From contig NZ_QYYA01000001.1 in the NCBI RefSeq assembly GCF_003597125.1, forward strand, positions 992,001 to 1,056,000: DNA of 64,000 bases, written 5' to 3'. This document shows, piece after piece, positions 8,837-19,036 of the stretch; position 1 is the stretch's first letter; every line of letters starts with the position of its first letter. Made by a program: the position numbers and the translations under genes. The DNA is from Alcanivorax profundi. Lineage in GTDB: Bacteria > Pseudomonadota > Gammaproteobacteria > Pseudomonadales > Alcanivoracaceae. The notes beneath the pieces were generated by a model. That model was given only the letters and a program-made list of their open reading frames with translations. It did no database searches and was not told where the DNA came from.

Positions 8837-9194
8837 GGACTCTCCGCAAGCACCAAACTTTATTATTGTCGGGCTGAAGCCCGGGTATTGTGCCCCCCGG
8901 ATGCGCCCGAAACAGTACAACAAGATTGTAAAACAAGGCGCATCAACTTTGGCATGCGATTAAACACTGCGTCAACTTTCAAATGTAAGCAACTGATTTA
9001 TTGGCTTTTTGTTAACCTCGCCACAGTTGCAAAAGGGGTATAAGTCTTATTACCTACTACCCCTACCCAGCGGGGATCACAATACGACCTTGATCTAGGA
9101 CAATTTGTCCACCCTTTGCACTGTACTGGGGCATGGCAACTCCTTATCATTGCCGCGCCCAACTCCCCTAGCCAACGCCCAGCAGGTAATTGTC
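8837..9194. other. Divergent intergenic region between fimL and nhaB
   Basis: 358 bases without a credible gene, serving as promoter region for both divergent genes. It contains a small hairpin CGGGCT/AGCCCG (8870-8883), a TATAAG hexamer at 9039-9044 without a good -35, and the FNR/ANR-like dyad listed separately. A near-palindrome GGACAATTTGTCC overlaps the 3' side of that dyad. No convincing complete promoter could be picked by eye. Confidence 0.5.
9090..9103 (+). promoter_or_regulatory. Possible FNR/ANR-like site upstream of nhaB
   Basis: TTGATCTAGGACAA matches the FNR/ANR consensus TTGAT-N4-ATCAA at 8 of 10 defined positions. Its centre is about 100 bases before the nhaB start. A weak TGTACT hexamer at 9122-9127 is roughly where a -10 element would fall for activation from -41.5. 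One degenerate site is weak evidence. Confidence 0.25.
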
Positions 9195-10784
9195 ATGCCC
9201 GCGACCATCGGCCGCGCCTTTTTGCACAACTTTCTCGGTCAGGCTCCAGCCTGGTACAAGTACACCATCATTGCGTTCCTGGCGATCAACCCTCTGGTGG
9301 CCCTGACCCTCGGCCCTGTTACCGCGGGCTGGCTGCTGCTTGCAGAATTTATCTTTACCCTGGCCATGGCCCTAAAGTGCTACCCGCTACAGCCGGGTGG
9401 TCTGCTGGCCATTGAGGCGGTCATGATTGGGCTGACCTCAGCCGATACCGTGCTGCACAAGGTAGAAAGCAACCTTGAGGTGATGCTGCTGCTGATCTTC
9501 ATGGTAGCGGGTATTTTCTTTCTCAAAGACCTGCTGCTATTCATGTTCACCCGCATCTTGCTGGGGGTGAAATCCAAGGTGCGATTGAGCCTGCTTTTCT
9601 GTATGGCGGCAGCGGTGCTGTCTGCTTTCCTGGACGCACTGACCGTTACTGCGGTGGTCATTGCCGTTTGTACCGGCTTCTATGGCATCTACCATAAGGT
9701 CGCCTCTGGCAAGACATTCCAGCAAAAACACGACCATGGTGACGATACCAGCGTTGAAGAACTGCACCGCGAGGACCTGCGGCGATTCCGTTCTTTTTTG
9801 CGTAGCCTGTTAATGCACGCCGCGGTCGGCACCGCACTGGGCGGTGTCTGCACACTGGTGGGGGAGCCCCAGAATCTGCTGATTGCGAACAAGGCAGGCT
9901 GGGAGTTTGGCGAGTTCTTCCTGCGCATGGCCCCCATTACCCTGCCGGTTCTGTTGGTGGGATTGATGACCTGCGTCTTCCTTGAAATCAGCGGCAGCTT
10001 TGGCTACGGCGAGGATATCCCCGAAAAAGTACGTGGCATCATGCGACAGTACGCGCTGGAGCAAGACCGCAAACGCACCCCCCAGAACCGGGCAGCGCTG
10101 GTTGTCCAGGCAATCACGGCCGTCTGGCTGGTCGTTGGTCTGGCCACTCACGCAGCCTCGGTTGGCCTGGTGGGGCTCACGGTCATTATTCTTGCCACAT
10201 CCTTTACCGGCATCATCGAAGAACACCGCCTCGGTGCAGCGTTCGAAGAAGCCCTCCCCTTCACCGCGTTGCTCACCGTCTTCTTCGCGGTGGTCGCAGT
10301 GATCGCCGATCAACAGCTGTTCGCACCGGTCATCGAATACGTACTGACCCTAGAGAAGCATGTTCAGGGCCCGGCGTTCTACATCGCCAACGGGGTACTG
10401 TCAGCCGTGTCCGATAACGTTTTCGTCGCCACGGTCTATGTGGACGAAGTCGGCCAGGCGCTACTCAAGCAGGAAATTGACCGCGATACCTTTGACCTGC
10501 TGGCCGTCGCCATCAATACCGGGACCAACATTCCCTCCGTTGCGACTCCCAACGGCCAGGCTGCCTTCCTGTTCCTGCTGACGTCTGCGCTGGCGCCTCT
10601 GGTCAGGTTGTCCTATGGCCGCATGGTGATCATGGCCCTGCCCTACACCATCGTCATGTCCATCACCGGTCTGGTGATGACGGCCATGGCACTGGAGCCG
10701 GCGACTACCTACATGTACGAGAATGGCTGGATTGAGCACCACGATGCCAGTGAATACAGCGAAAGCCCTGAAGAGCATCATTGA
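9195..10784 (+). CDS. nhaB: Na+/H+ antiporter NhaB
   Basis: 529 residues. The start is the ATG at 9195, chosen because E. coli NhaB similarity begins there ([17 protein letters not shown]). About twelve transmembrane helices are visible, with the conserved core [18 protein letters not shown] near the C-terminus and [10 protein letters not shown] midway. Function: electrogenic export of Na+ in exchange for protons across the inner membrane, important for salt tolerance and pH homeostasis. That suits a marine organism (inference). A histidine- and acid-rich tail ends the protein. Confidence 0.96.
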   Translation: MPATIGRAFLHNFLGQAPAWYKYTIIAFLAINPLVALTLGPVTAGWLLLAEFIFTLAMALKCYPLQPGGLLAIEAVMIGLTSADTVLHKVESNLEVMLLLIFMVAGIFFLKDLLLFMFTRILLGVKSKVRLSLLFCMAAAVLSAFLDALTVTAVVIAVCTGFYGIYHKVASGKTFQQKHDHGDDTSVEELHREDLRRFRSFLRSLLMHAAVGTALGGVCTLVGEPQNLLIANKAGWEFGEFFLRMAPITLPVLLVGLMTCVFLEISGSFGYGEDIPEKVRGIMRQYALEQDRKRTPQNRAALVVQAITAVWLVVGLATHAASVGLVGLTVIILATSFTGIIEEHRLGAAFEEALPFTALLTVFFAVVAVIADQQLFAPVIEYVLTLEKHVQGPAFYIANGVLSAVSDNVFVATVYVDEVGQALLKQEIDRDTFDLLAVAINTGTNIPSVATPNGQAAFLFLLTSALAPLVRLSYGRMVIMALPYTIVMSITGLVMTAMALEPATTYMYENGWIEHHDASEYSESPEEHH

Positions 10785-10792
10785 TAGGGGCA

Positions 10793-10823
10793 ACCGGGGA
10801 AGGGGGCTTACCCCTTCCCCGGT
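10793..10823 (+). terminator. Strong GC hairpin after nhaB
   Basis: Perfect 13-bp inverted repeat ACCGGGGAAGGGG / CCCCTTCCCCGGT with a 5-base loop, beginning 8 bases after the nhaB stop. There is no T run on either side, so termination would be by stem stability alone or Rho-assisted. It may also serve dnaQ, which converges from the right. Confidence 0.6.
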
Positions 10824-10892
10824 CAGACAGAAAGACAGGATTAGAGAGCCAGCCTGAAAGGCTTGGCACGCAAGGCGTTGTTCAGAGGCTCC

Positions 10893-11627
10893 CTAGTGCA
10901 GCGAATCGCTCTCGGAGCGTTCCCACAGGGTAGGCTCGCCATTACTGCCCGCAATGGCTTGCAGCTTGGCACTGTGCCGTGCCACTTCAGACTCACTTGC
11001 ACGCACCACTTTCAACGGTGAGCGCTGGGCATCCAGCCGGCGGATGGCTTCTGCCACTGCGCTTCCGCCCTGATCAGCGCCTTCACTCCCCCCCAGCGAC
11101 AGCCGGGTCTGGCCACCGGTCATGGCGAGATAGACATCCGCCAGGATCTCCGCATCCAGCAAGGCCCCGTGAAGCTCACGGTGCCCGTTTTCCACGTCAT
11201 AACGGCGACACAACGCATCCAGGTTGTTCTTCTGGCCGGGATGCTTCTGCCGTGCCATAACCAGGGTATCCAGTACCCCGCAGCGCTGTTCAATGCTGCC
11301 GTAGGCGGCGCCCAGCCGGCGCAATTCATGGTTCAGGAAGCCCACATCAAAGGGGGCATTGTGAATCACCAGTTCGGCGCCATCCACGAAGGCCAAAAAC
11401 TCATCGACCACCTTGTCAAACGTAGGCTTATCCGCCAGGAACTCGGTGCTGATGCCGTGCACAGCCAGCGCCCCTTCGTCGATGTCCCGTTCAGGGTTGA
11501 GGTACAGATGAAGATTATTGCCGGTGATCCGGCGATTGATGACTTCCACACAACCGATTTCGATCACCCGATGTCCATCATTGGGCTCCAGACCGGTAGT
11601 TTCCGTATCGAGTACGACCTGACGCAT
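10893..11627 (-). CDS. dnaQ: DNA polymerase III epsilon subunit (3'-5' proofreading exonuclease)
   Basis: 244 residues. The DEDDh exonuclease motifs are intact: Asp7 and Glu9 in LDTETTG, Asp94 in NAPFDVGFLN, and His153 and Asp158 in HGALLDAE. A beta-clamp-binding motif QTRLSL follows the nuclease domain at about 173-178, then a flexible segment and a short C-terminal helix for binding the alpha subunit. It provides replicative proofreading in the Pol III core. It is 24 bases after rnhA on the same strand. Confidence 0.96.
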   Translation of the reverse strand: MRQVVLDTETTGLEPNDGHRVIEIGCVEVINRRITGNNLHLYLNPERDIDEGALAVHGISTEFLADKPTFDKVVDEFLAFVDGAELVIHNAPFDVGFLNHELRRLGAAYGSIEQRCGVLDTLVMARQKHPGQKNNLDALCRRYDVENGHRELHGALLDAEILADVYLAMTGGQTRLSLGGSEGADQGGSAVAEAIRRLDAQRSPLKVVRASESEVARHSAKLQAIAGSNGEPTLWERSESDSLH

Positions 11628-11651
11628 TAGCTTTCCTTCACCAGTATTCGG

Positions 11652-12083
11652 TTACAACTCGTCGATGCCACGATTGGCCAGCGCATCTGCCCGTTCATTT
11701 TCCGGATGTCCGCTATGCCCTTTGACCCATTGCCAATCGATGGTGTGTGGCTGCGCAGCGGCATCCAGACGCTGCCACAAATCCACATTCTTGACCGGCT
11801 GCTTTGAGGCCGTTTTCCAGCCGCGCTTCTTCCAGTTGGCCATCCAGGAGGTAATGCCATCCATGACATAACGGGAATCCGTGGTCAGCACCACCTGGCA
11901 CGGCTTGGTCAGGGTTTCCAGCCCACGAATCGCGGCCATCAGCTCCATGCGATTATTCGTGGTCTCAGGCTCTCCACCGTACATTTCTTTCTCATTGCTG
12001 CCGTAACGCAACACAACGCCCCAGCCCCCTGGGCCAGGGTTACCCCGGCAAGCGCCGTCGGTATAAATATAAACTGCTTTCAA
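11652..12083 (-). CDS. rnhA: Ribonuclease HI
   Basis: 143 residues starting at TTG (12083), with GGGAG about ten bases upstream; no ATG is available in frame near the conserved N-terminus [16 protein letters not shown]. The catalytic carboxylates Asp9, Glu47, Asp69 and Asp133 and the loop His123 are all present. It cleaves the RNA strand of RNA-DNA hybrids. The TTG start lies only 4 bases after the methyltransferase stop, so translation is probably coupled. The order methyltransferase-rnhA-dnaQ, divergent from gloB, resembles E. coli yafS-rnhA-dnaQ. Confidence 0.95.
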   Translation of the reverse strand: MKAVYIYTDGACRGNPGPGGWGVVLRYGSNEKEMYGGEPETTNNRMELMAAIRGLETLTKPCQVVLTTDSRYVMDGITSWMANWKKRGWKTASKQPVKNVDLWQRLDAAAQPHTIDWQWVKGHSGHPENERADALANRGIDEL

Positions 12084-12087
12084 TGAA

Positions 12088-12873
12088 TCAGGACTCCCGG
12101 TTCTGCTGCCCCCAGCGCGCCACCGGCACAGGAACAACGGTATTGCGAGGCACTTTACGTTGACGGCTCGGCAAAGGCTTGACCATACCCGCCCGCTTAC
12201 GGGCAACCAGCAAGTAGGTACCGCCATGACGGGGCCACAATACGCCCCCCAGCCACGCCAGCAACCGAATCCGCGAACGGCCATGTTGAGAAAGCGGCAT
12301 AGTATAGAAGCCACTGGCCATCCCATCGACCTCAAATCCCAACACCTGCAGCCAGTCCGTGACACGGTTTGGCCGGTAGAAACGGCCGGACCAGCCAGGG
12401 CGCTCACGCCAAAAGAACCAGCGCGCCAGCCCCATCATGCTCAAGGGATGGAAACCGACCAGCGCAATCTTGCCCCCCGGCGCAATCGCCCGGCTGGCTT
12501 CCCGTAACACCTGGTGAGGGTCCTGTGCGAAATCCAGCACATGATGCAGCACCATGAGGTCGACGCTACTCTTGGCAAAGGGCAACAACTCCGGCCGCGC
12601 CTGGATCGCCACTCCGTCAAACCCTGGCGGCGCCACCGAGGTATGCCAGCGCAAGGGGCACTCGCGCAGCAAGTCCTGGCCGCGGCTACTGTACGCCACC
12701 ACAGCACGCTGGCCGACCTGGCCGCGCAACCACTCGTTGAGCATGCCCGCTTCAGCAGCCAGCACGGCCTGGCCGGGCTCTGTTTCGAGCCATTGGTCGA
12801 ACGCGCGGACCATCACTTCCGAGCCTGCGGCAGAGGGGCTGAACGAAATACGGTTGAGTGGCGGCAATTGCAT
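12088..12873 (-). CDS. SAM-dependent methyltransferase (YafS-like)
   Basis: 261 residues. It is a class I methyltransferase of the Methyltransf_11 type. The acidic motif [11 protein letters not shown] lies around residue 105 and the post-core [11 protein letters not shown] around residue 130. The usual glycine-rich motif I near the N-terminus is degenerate ([12 protein letters not shown]), which may affect SAM binding. The substrate is unknown. The position between gloB and rnhA matches E. coli yafS, whose substrate is also undefined. The basic C-terminal tail ([11 protein letters not shown]) is unusual and could contact nucleic acid, but that is speculation. Confidence 0.8.
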   Translation of the reverse strand: MQLPPLNRISFSPSAAGSEVMVRAFDQWLETEPGQAVLAAEAGMLNEWLRGQVGQRAVVAYSSRGQDLLRECPLRWHTSVAPPGFDGVAIQARPELLPFAKSSVDLMVLHHVLDFAQDPHQVLREASRAIAPGGKIALVGFHPLSMMGLARWFFWRERPGWSGRFYRPNRVTDWLQVLGFEVDGMASGFYTMPLSQHGRSRIRLLAWLGGVLWPRHGGTYLLVARKRAGMVKPLPSRQRKVPRNTVVPVPVARWGQQNRES

Positions 12874-12918
12874 GGGGACAATACCTGTTAAACGTCTTCT
12901 TCAGGAGCCTATCACGTC

Positions 12919-13692
12919 ATGCTATCGAGCCCCACTGCCATCCCCGCATTCCGTGACAACTATATCTGGGCCATCTCCCGTGGCGACGCTTGCGTCGTGG
13001 TCGATCCCGGTGACGCCACCCCGGTCGAGGAGTTTCTGGCCCAGCACGCTCTTGCTCTCACTGCCATCGTGATCACCCATCACCACCCGGATCACGTGGG
13101 CGGAATCGCAACCCTTACCGCCAACAGGGATATCCCCGTGTATGGCCCAGCCCGAGAATCCATTCCCGGCATGACGCATCCCTTGCGCCACAATGACTGC
13201 ATTACCCCCGCTGGGCTCGATATCGCCCTCAGCGTGATGGAGGTGCCTGGTCATACGCTGGGACACATTGCCTTCTACTGCGCCGACCAGCACTGGCTGT
13301 TTTGTGGCGATACCCTGTTTGCCGGAGGTTGCGGGCGACTGTTTGAGGGAACTCCGTCACAAATGCATGACTCCCTTCAAACCCTCGCCGAACTGCCTGG
13401 CGAGACCCTGGTCTACTGTGCCCATGAATATACTCAGGCCAATCTGGACTTTGCCCTGGCGGTAACGCCGGACGATCTTCGGCTGCAGGCACGACACAGC
13501 GCCGTGAAGCAGGCAAGGCAGCTGGGTGAGATTACCCTGCCCTCCACGCTGGCCGAAGAAACCCGTACCAACCCCTTTTTGAGGGCATCGGACCCTGCTG
13601 TCAAAGCAGCCTGCGAGGCCCGCGAGCCCGGTGCCAGCGAGAGTGATACGCAGACTTTTGCCACCTTGCGTCGCTGGAAGGACAACTTTTAG
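12919..13692 (+). CDS. gloB: Hydroxyacylglutathione hydrolase (glyoxalase II)
   Basis: 257 residues, ATG with AGGAG upstream. It is a metallo-beta-lactamase fold enzyme with the metal motif THHHPDH (His54, His56, Asp58, His59). Further ligands sit in GHTLGHIAF, FCGDTLFAGGCGR and YCAHEYTQAN. It hydrolyses S-D-lactoylglutathione to lactate and glutathione, completing methylglyoxal detoxification. The C-terminal substrate-binding domain ends with the family-typical RTNPFLR and the closing RRWKDNF. It is divergent from the rnhA/dnaQ operon with a 45-base gap. Confidence 0.96.
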   Translation: MLSSPTAIPAFRDNYIWAISRGDACVVVDPGDATPVEEFLAQHALALTAIVITHHHPDHVGGIATLTANRDIPVYGPARESIPGMTHPLRHNDCITPAGLDIALSVMEVPGHTLGHIAFYCADQHWLFCGDTLFAGGCGRLFEGTPSQMHDSLQTLAELPGETLVYCAHEYTQANLDFALAVTPDDLRLQARHSAVKQARQLGEITLPSTLAEETRTNPFLRASDPAVKAACEAREPGASESDTQTFATLRRWKDNF

Positions 13693-13702
13693 CCTTCAGC
13701 GC

Positions 13703-13732
13703 TTGCTGCCGGCAAAGCCTGACTTTTAGAAT
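13703..13732 (+). promoter_or_regulatory. Possible sigma70 promoter for mltD
   Basis: TTGCTG (13703-13708) and TAGAAT (13727-13732) separated by 18 bases lie in the 69-base gap between gloB and mltD. Matches are 4/6 and 5/6. It would be the first promoter for the mltD-yej run. Unconfirmed. Confidence 0.35.
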
Positions 13733-13761
13733 TACCAAAAATTTTTGCTGTCCGAATTATT

Positions 13762-15366
13762 ATGAAAATATTTTTTAGCGCAGCCATGTTGCTAGGACTG
13801 GCCCTGTTGTCTGGTTGCGCCAGCCATCAATCCATCGATGAATTACCTCCCATGCCAGCGGCCGAGCCGTCGGTAGATGATGTGAACCTGGCCAATGGCA
13901 TGGAAGAGCCCGCGCCGGTGGAAGACGCCAGCAATCCCGACCCGGCTGATGATGACGATCTGTGGGTTCGCCTGCGTGCCGGATACGGACTCGATCTCAC
14001 CGTTGAAAACGACCGTATTCGCGTGCAACGGGAATGGTATGCCCGTCACCCGCAATACTTTCAACGGGTGACCACTCGCTCCGAGCGCTATCTTCACTAC
14101 ATAGTCGAACAGGCAGAAGCCCGTGAAATGCCACTGGAACTGGCACTACTACCCATAGTGGAAAGCGCCTTCGACCCCTTTGCCTATTCCCACGGTCGCG
14201 CCGCAGGCCCCTGGCAGTTCATCCCCTCCACCGGTGACTACTTCGGCATGCACCGCACCTGGTGGGAAGATCAGCGTCGCGATGTCATCAAATCTACCAA
14301 TGCGGCCCTGGATTACCTGCAGAAACTGTCCAATCGCTTTGACGGCGACTGGCTTCTGGCGCTGGCCTCCTATAATGCCGGTGGTGGCACGGTCTCACGG
14401 GCCATTCGCCGCAACGAAGAAGCGGGTAAACCGACAGATTTCTGGAGCCTGAAACTCCCTCGCGAAACCACAGCCTACGTGCCCAAGCTGCTCGCCATCG
14501 CCCAGATCGTGCAGGAGCCGGGCAAGTACGAGGTACCACTTCACCCCATCCGCAACGAACCCTATTTCGAGCAGGTGGACACCGGTGGGCAAATTGATCT
14601 GGCCCAAGCGGCCCGGCTGGCAGACATTTCTGTCGAAGAGCTGTACCTGCTCAACCCATCTTACAATCGCTGGGCCACCTCACCGGACGGCCCTCACCGG
14701 CTGCTAATCCCGGTTGAGCGGGCAGACACCTTCCGCACGGGCCTCGCTGCCCTTCCCGCTGACCAGCGCATGCAATGGGCCCGCTATGAAATTCAGCCCG
14801 GTGACAACCTCGGCGCCATTGCACGCCGTTACCGCACCACCCCACAAGCGCTTCGCAGCATCAATCATCTGCAGGGAAGCACCATTATTGCCGGTCGTAC
14901 CCTTTTGATTCCTGGCCCGGCGGCCAGCAGCGACAGCTATACCCTCAGCGCGGAGGCGCGCCTCGCCGCAAAACAAGGCCGTGAGCGAAGCGGGCGTACC
15001 CGGCAGAACTACACGGTACGCTCCGGCGATACACTCTGGGACATCGCTCGTTCCCACGATGTCGGGATCAAAGAACTGGCACGATGGAATGATATGGCGC
15101 CCGGCGACAGCCTCAGCATCGGTCAATCACTCGCCATCTGGACCAAGGGCAACAAGGCCACTACTCCAGCCAAGCGGGCACATGACAAGATGGTGCGCAA
15201 AGTCCGTTATGCCGTACGTAACGGGGATTCCTTGTATGCCATTGCCGACCGCTTTAATGTATCGGTAAACGATATCAAGAGCTGGAACCAGACAGTGGCC
15301 AGCAACCGATACATTCAACCCGGGCAACGGCTGACTCTTTACGTTGATATTCGCCAATCTTTCTAA
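13762..15366 (+). CDS. mltD: Membrane-bound lytic transglycosylase D
   Basis: 534 residues. A lipoprotein signal peptide ends in the lipobox LLSGC (Cys19), placing it on the outer membrane. The family 1 SLT domain carries the catalytic Glu134 in PIVESAFDPFAYS, followed by GRAAGPWQFIPSTG. Three LysM peptidoglycan-binding repeats follow, at about 342-384, 417-460 and 483-528. It cleaves the glycan backbone to 1,6-anhydromuropeptides during wall remodelling. Its last 23 bases overlap the next gene, linking it to the yej peptide transporter, which might recover released peptides. Confidence 0.95.
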   Translation: MKIFFSAAMLLGLALLSGCASHQSIDELPPMPAAEPSVDDVNLANGMEEPAPVEDASNPDPADDDDLWVRLRAGYGLDLTVENDRIRVQREWYARHPQYFQRVTTRSERYLHYIVEQAEAREMPLELALLPIVESAFDPFAYSHGRAAGPWQFIPSTGDYFGMHRTWWEDQRRDVIKSTNAALDYLQKLSNRFDGDWLLALASYNAGGGTVSRAIRRNEEAGKPTDFWSLKLPRETTAYVPKLLAIAQIVQEPGKYEVPLHPIRNEPYFEQVDTGGQIDLAQAARLADISVEELYLLNPSYNRWATSPDGPHRLLIPVERADTFRTGLAALPADQRMQWARYEIQPGDNLGAIARRYRTTPQALRSINHLQGSTIIAGRTLLIPGPAASSDSYTLSAEARLAAKQGRERSGRTRQNYTVRSGDTLWDIARSHDVGIKELARWNDMAPGDSLSIGQSLAIWTKGNKATTPAKRAHDKMVRKVRYAVRNGDSLYAIADRFNVSVNDIKSWNQTVASNRYIQPGQRLTLYVDIRQSF

Positions 15367-17191
15367 ACGATGTCTGATCACTGCCTGCCTGAGCCTGGGG
15401 ATTCTCCCTTCGGCACAGGCGGAACAGCCCCACGTCACTCGTAGCCATGGCTACCACCCCTTCGGCGACCTGAAATACCCTGCCGACTTCAAGCATCTGG
15501 ATTACGTGAACCCGGACGCCCCCAAAGGCGGCAGTATCACCTTGTTCGGAAACGGCACCTTCGACAGCCTCAATCCCTATATCCTCAAGGGCATCAGCCC
15601 CGCTGATACACCCGGCATCCAGATGTACGGGGTCACCGAGCTGGGTGACAGCCTGCTAATGGGATCTCAGCCACATAACCCGCTGGGGGATGAAGCCGGA
15701 GCAGCTTACGGGCTGATCGCCGACTGGATTGAATACCCTGAAGACCGCAGCTGGTGCATTTTTCACCTGCGTGATGGCGCCCGCTTCCATGATGGAGAAC
15801 CCATTCGCGCTGACGATGTGGTGTTCTCATTCAACACCCTGCGCGAACAGGGGCACCCCGAATACAGCCTGCGGCTGGTCGATGTGGCCTCTGTCGAAGC
15901 GATAGATCCACAAACGGTTCGCTTTACCTTCAGTGAGGCGCGGCGGGACTTGCCCCTGATTGTTGGCGCCATCCCGATTCTGCCAAAGCACTACTGGGAA
16001 AAACACGATTTTACCCGAACCACACTGGAACCGCCGGTCTCCAGCGGCCCGTACCGGGTCAGCGACATCAGTGGCGGTAAAAAGGTGGTATTTGAGCGGG
16101 TTGAAGATTACTGGGCACAAGACCTGCCAGTGAATCGCGGGCGTTACAATTTCGACAAGGTGATCTTCGAATTTTACCGGGATGCCGATGTGGGATTTGA
16201 ATCGTTCAAGTCTGGCGGTTATGACCTGCATTACACCTACAGCTCGAAACGCTGGGCTACCGCATTCAACTTCGCCGCCATGAATGACGGGCGAGTCTTG
16301 CGGGCGGAAGTCCCCCACCGGATTCCCCGCCCGGTTCAGGCCTTTTTCTTCAACACCCGGCGGGCCCCCTTTGACGACCAGAGGGTGAGAAAGGCGGCAA
16401 GCCTGCTGTTCGATTTCGAGTGGTCAAACCGTAACCTGTTTGCCAACGCCTATACCCGTACCGTTAGCTGGTTTCCCAATAGCCCGTACCGCGCCAGCCA
16501 AAGCGCAACAGACGCCGAGAAGGCCCTGCTTGCTCCGCTGACCAGCGCATTGCCCGACGATTACTTTTCTGCGGACATAACCCCGCCGGTCAACGACGGC
16601 AGCGGCCAGATCCGTGACCGAATGCGTGAAGCCCTCACGCTTCTCAAGGAGAGCGGCTGGCAGATGCAAGGCAACAAGCTGGTCAACAGCGAGGGCAAAC
16701 CCCTTCGCTTCACGGTTCTGAATTACCATAACCCCGGCATCTACCGCATACTTGCTCCCTGGTTCCGCAATCTCAAACGACTGGGTATTGAAGCCGATTA
16801 CCGGGAAGTCGACCCTGCGGCCTACAAGCAGAAACTCGATCATTTCGAGTATGACGTGGTGCTGTTCGTGCTACCCATGCGCGACTACCCCGGCCCGGAG
16901 CTGAAGGATTATTTTCTCTCCGACAGCGCCAACATTTCGGGTAGCCGCAACCTGGCCGGCATCAGCGATCCGATTGTGGATCACCTGGTTAACACCGCGC
17001 TGTCCGCCGCGACAGAAAATGACTACACGCAGGCACTGCAGGCACTGGATCGTCGCCTGCGCTACCAGCATTATGGCGTCCTCAATTACCATATCCGCCA
17101 CCACAGGATTGCCTGGTGGGACAAGTTTGCCCGTCCCCCGGAACCAATCCCCTTCGGGCTGGGTCTGGATACCTGGTGGATGAAAGAATAA
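15344..17191 (+). CDS. Periplasmic peptide-binding protein, YejA family (copy 1)
   Basis: 615 residues. It is an SBP family 5 protein. The only plausible start is a TTG inside the mltD 3' end, since an in-frame TGA lies four codons upstream; this suggests translation coupled to mltD. A signal peptide ends at PSAQA. The mature part has the YejA-type opening around residues 45-75 (HLDYVNPDAPKGG, FDSLNPYI). It is paralogous to the next gene. By family it captures oligopeptides or peptide antibiotics for the YejBEF channel. Confidence 0.88.
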   Translation: MIFANLSKRCLITACLSLGILPSAQAEQPHVTRSHGYHPFGDLKYPADFKHLDYVNPDAPKGGSITLFGNGTFDSLNPYILKGISPADTPGIQMYGVTELGDSLLMGSQPHNPLGDEAGAAYGLIADWIEYPEDRSWCIFHLRDGARFHDGEPIRADDVVFSFNTLREQGHPEYSLRLVDVASVEAIDPQTVRFTFSEARRDLPLIVGAIPILPKHYWEKHDFTRTTLEPPVSSGPYRVSDISGGKKVVFERVEDYWAQDLPVNRGRYNFDKVIFEFYRDADVGFESFKSGGYDLHYTYSSKRWATAFNFAAMNDGRVLRAEVPHRIPRPVQAFFFNTRRAPFDDQRVRKAASLLFDFEWSNRNLFANAYTRTVSWFPNSPYRASQSATDAEKALLAPLTSALPDDYFSADITPPVNDGSGQIRDRMREALTLLKESGWQMQGNKLVNSEGKPLRFTVLNYHNPGIYRILAPWFRNLKRLGIEADYREVDPAAYKQKLDHFEYDVVLFVLPMRDYPGPELKDYFLSDSANISGSRNLAGISDPIVDHLVNTALSAATENDYTQALQALDRRLRYQHYGVLNYHIRHHRIAWWDKFARPPEPIPFGLGLDTWWMKE

Positions 17192-17203
17192 AAAGGAGTT
17201 CCT

Positions 17204-19036
17204 ATGGCCATTCACGGCACCATTCATCAACGAATGCTGCGTGGGCTGTTTCTGGGGTTGTGTCTTTGTTCCGGGCTAGCCAGCGCGGAAGTTCACAAGG
17301 GCCACGCCATTGCCATGCACGGCGAGCCCCAGTACCCGGCAAGTTTTAGTCATTTTGACTATACCAATCCGAATGCTCCCAAAGGCGGCTCCCTGCGTCT
17401 GCATGTGGTGGGTAGCTTCGATTCGCTCAACCCGTTCGTGCCCAAGGGGCGCCCCGCTGCCGGCATGGGGGCAACCGATAACTCCCATCTCTACGATTCC
17501 CTCACCGTGCGCGGCGAAGACGAACCCTTCACCCAATATGGGCTACTGGCAAAAACCATCGAGTGGCCAGATGACCGCAGCTGGGTACGCTACCACCTGC
17601 ACGAAGAAGCCCGTTTTTCCGATGGGCACCCGGTGCGCGCCGAGGACGTGGCCTGGACCTTTAACACCCTGATGGAGAAAGGGCGCCCTTTTTACAGCTA
17701 TTACTATGCAGAAGTGGATAACGTCGAAATCAACGACCCACTTACGGTGACCTTTCATTTCAAGCCTGGCAGCATCAACAAGGAGCTACCGCTGATCATC
17801 GGTCAGCTTCCCGTGTTGCCCAAACACCTCTGGGAAAAACAGGACTTCGAAAAAAGTGGCATGTCTATTCCCGTAGGCTCTGGCCCCTACCGTATCGTCA
17901 AGGCCGACCCCGGCAAGCAGATTACCTATGCGCTGCGTGACGATTACTGGGCAAAAGACTTGCCGGTCATGCGCGGCCGTAACAACTTCGGCACCATCAC
18001 TTACGATTATTACCTCGAAGAAAATGTGGCACTGGAAGCCTTCAAAAGTGGCAACTACGACTGGCGCCACGAAAACAACTCAAAACTGTGGGCAACGGCC
18101 TACAAAGGGCCCGCTTTCAGCAAAGGTCAGATCAAGACCGAAACCGTCGCTCACCACAACCCGTGGGGCGCACAGGGCTTCCTGTTCAACATCCGCAAAC
18201 CCCTTTTTCAGGATATGACCCTGCGCAAGGCCATTGGCTACGCGTTCGATTTCGAGTGGTCCAACAGCAACCTGTTCTACGGTCAGTACAAGCGTAACCG
18301 CAGCTATTTCGAAAATTCCGACATGGCAGCAACCGGCTTGCCCAGCAAGGCCGAGCTGGCATTGCTGGAGCCGTTCCGGGACCAGCTACCTGATGAAGTC
18401 TTTACCACTGCCTACCAGCCCCCGCAGAGCGACGGCTCTGGCCGCCCACGAGAGAATCTTCGCCAGGCGCAACAAATGCTCAAACAGGCGGGTTACCAGT
18501 TCCGTGATGGCACCCTGTTCTCGCCCAAGGGGACCCCAGTCAAATTCGAGATTATCCTCAGCTCCCCGGCCTTCGAACGTGTGGTGCTGCCATTCTCGCG
18601 CAACCTCAAAGCCCTCGGCATTGACGCCAGCGTTATCACCATTGATTCAGCCCAATACGTGGAGCGCATCCGTAATTTCAATTTCGACATGATTGTGGGG
18701 CGCATCGGGCAATCCAGCTCTCCAGGCAATGAGCAGAAGGAATACTGGAGCTCAGCCGCGGCCGATCAACCCAACAGCCGCAACCTGATCGGCATACAGA
18801 ACCCGGTCGTGGATGCCCTGGTCGACCAGATCATCGCGGCCCCCAACCGTGAAGCGCTGGTGACCAGCTGCCGGGCGCTGGACCGGGTGCTGCAATGGAA
18901 TTACTACTCGGTGCTTAACTGGTACACCAACGAGCACCGCATTGCCTACCAGTCCAGGCTGCGTCATCCGGATTTTGCCCGGTACGTGCCACTCGATACT
19001 TCTCTGGACACCTGGTGGGATAGCACTGCGCAATGA
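17204..19036 (+). CDS. yejA: Periplasmic peptide-binding protein YejA (copy 2)
   Basis: 610 residues, ATG preceded by AAAAAGGAGTTCCT, a strong ribosome site unlike that of copy 1. A signal peptide ends at GLASA. It has the SBP_bac_5 fold with the same opening as copy 1 ([13 protein letters not shown]) and the shared internal segment FDFEWSN. Its stop overlaps the yejB start as ATGA, so this copy is tightly coupled to the permeases and is probably the main partner. Role: peptide (microcin C-type in E. coli) binding for import. Confidence 0.92.
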   Translation: MAIHGTIHQRMLRGLFLGLCLCSGLASAEVHKGHAIAMHGEPQYPASFSHFDYTNPNAPKGGSLRLHVVGSFDSLNPFVPKGRPAAGMGATDNSHLYDSLTVRGEDEPFTQYGLLAKTIEWPDDRSWVRYHLHEEARFSDGHPVRAEDVAWTFNTLMEKGRPFYSYYYAEVDNVEINDPLTVTFHFKPGSINKELPLIIGQLPVLPKHLWEKQDFEKSGMSIPVGSGPYRIVKADPGKQITYALRDDYWAKDLPVMRGRNNFGTITYDYYLEENVALEAFKSGNYDWRHENNSKLWATAYKGPAFSKGQIKTETVAHHNPWGAQGFLFNIRKPLFQDMTLRKAIGYAFDFEWSNSNLFYGQYKRNRSYFENSDMAATGLPSKAELALLEPFRDQLPDEVFTTAYQPPQSDGSGRPRENLRQAQQMLKQAGYQFRDGTLFSPKGTPVKFEIILSSPAFERVVLPFSRNLKALGIDASVITIDSAQYVERIRNFNFDMIVGRIGQSSSPGNEQKEYWSSAAADQPNSRNLIGIQNPVVDALVDQIIAAPNREALVTSCRALDRVLQWNYYSVLNWYTNEHRIAYQSRLRHPDFARYVPLDTSLDTWWDSTAQ

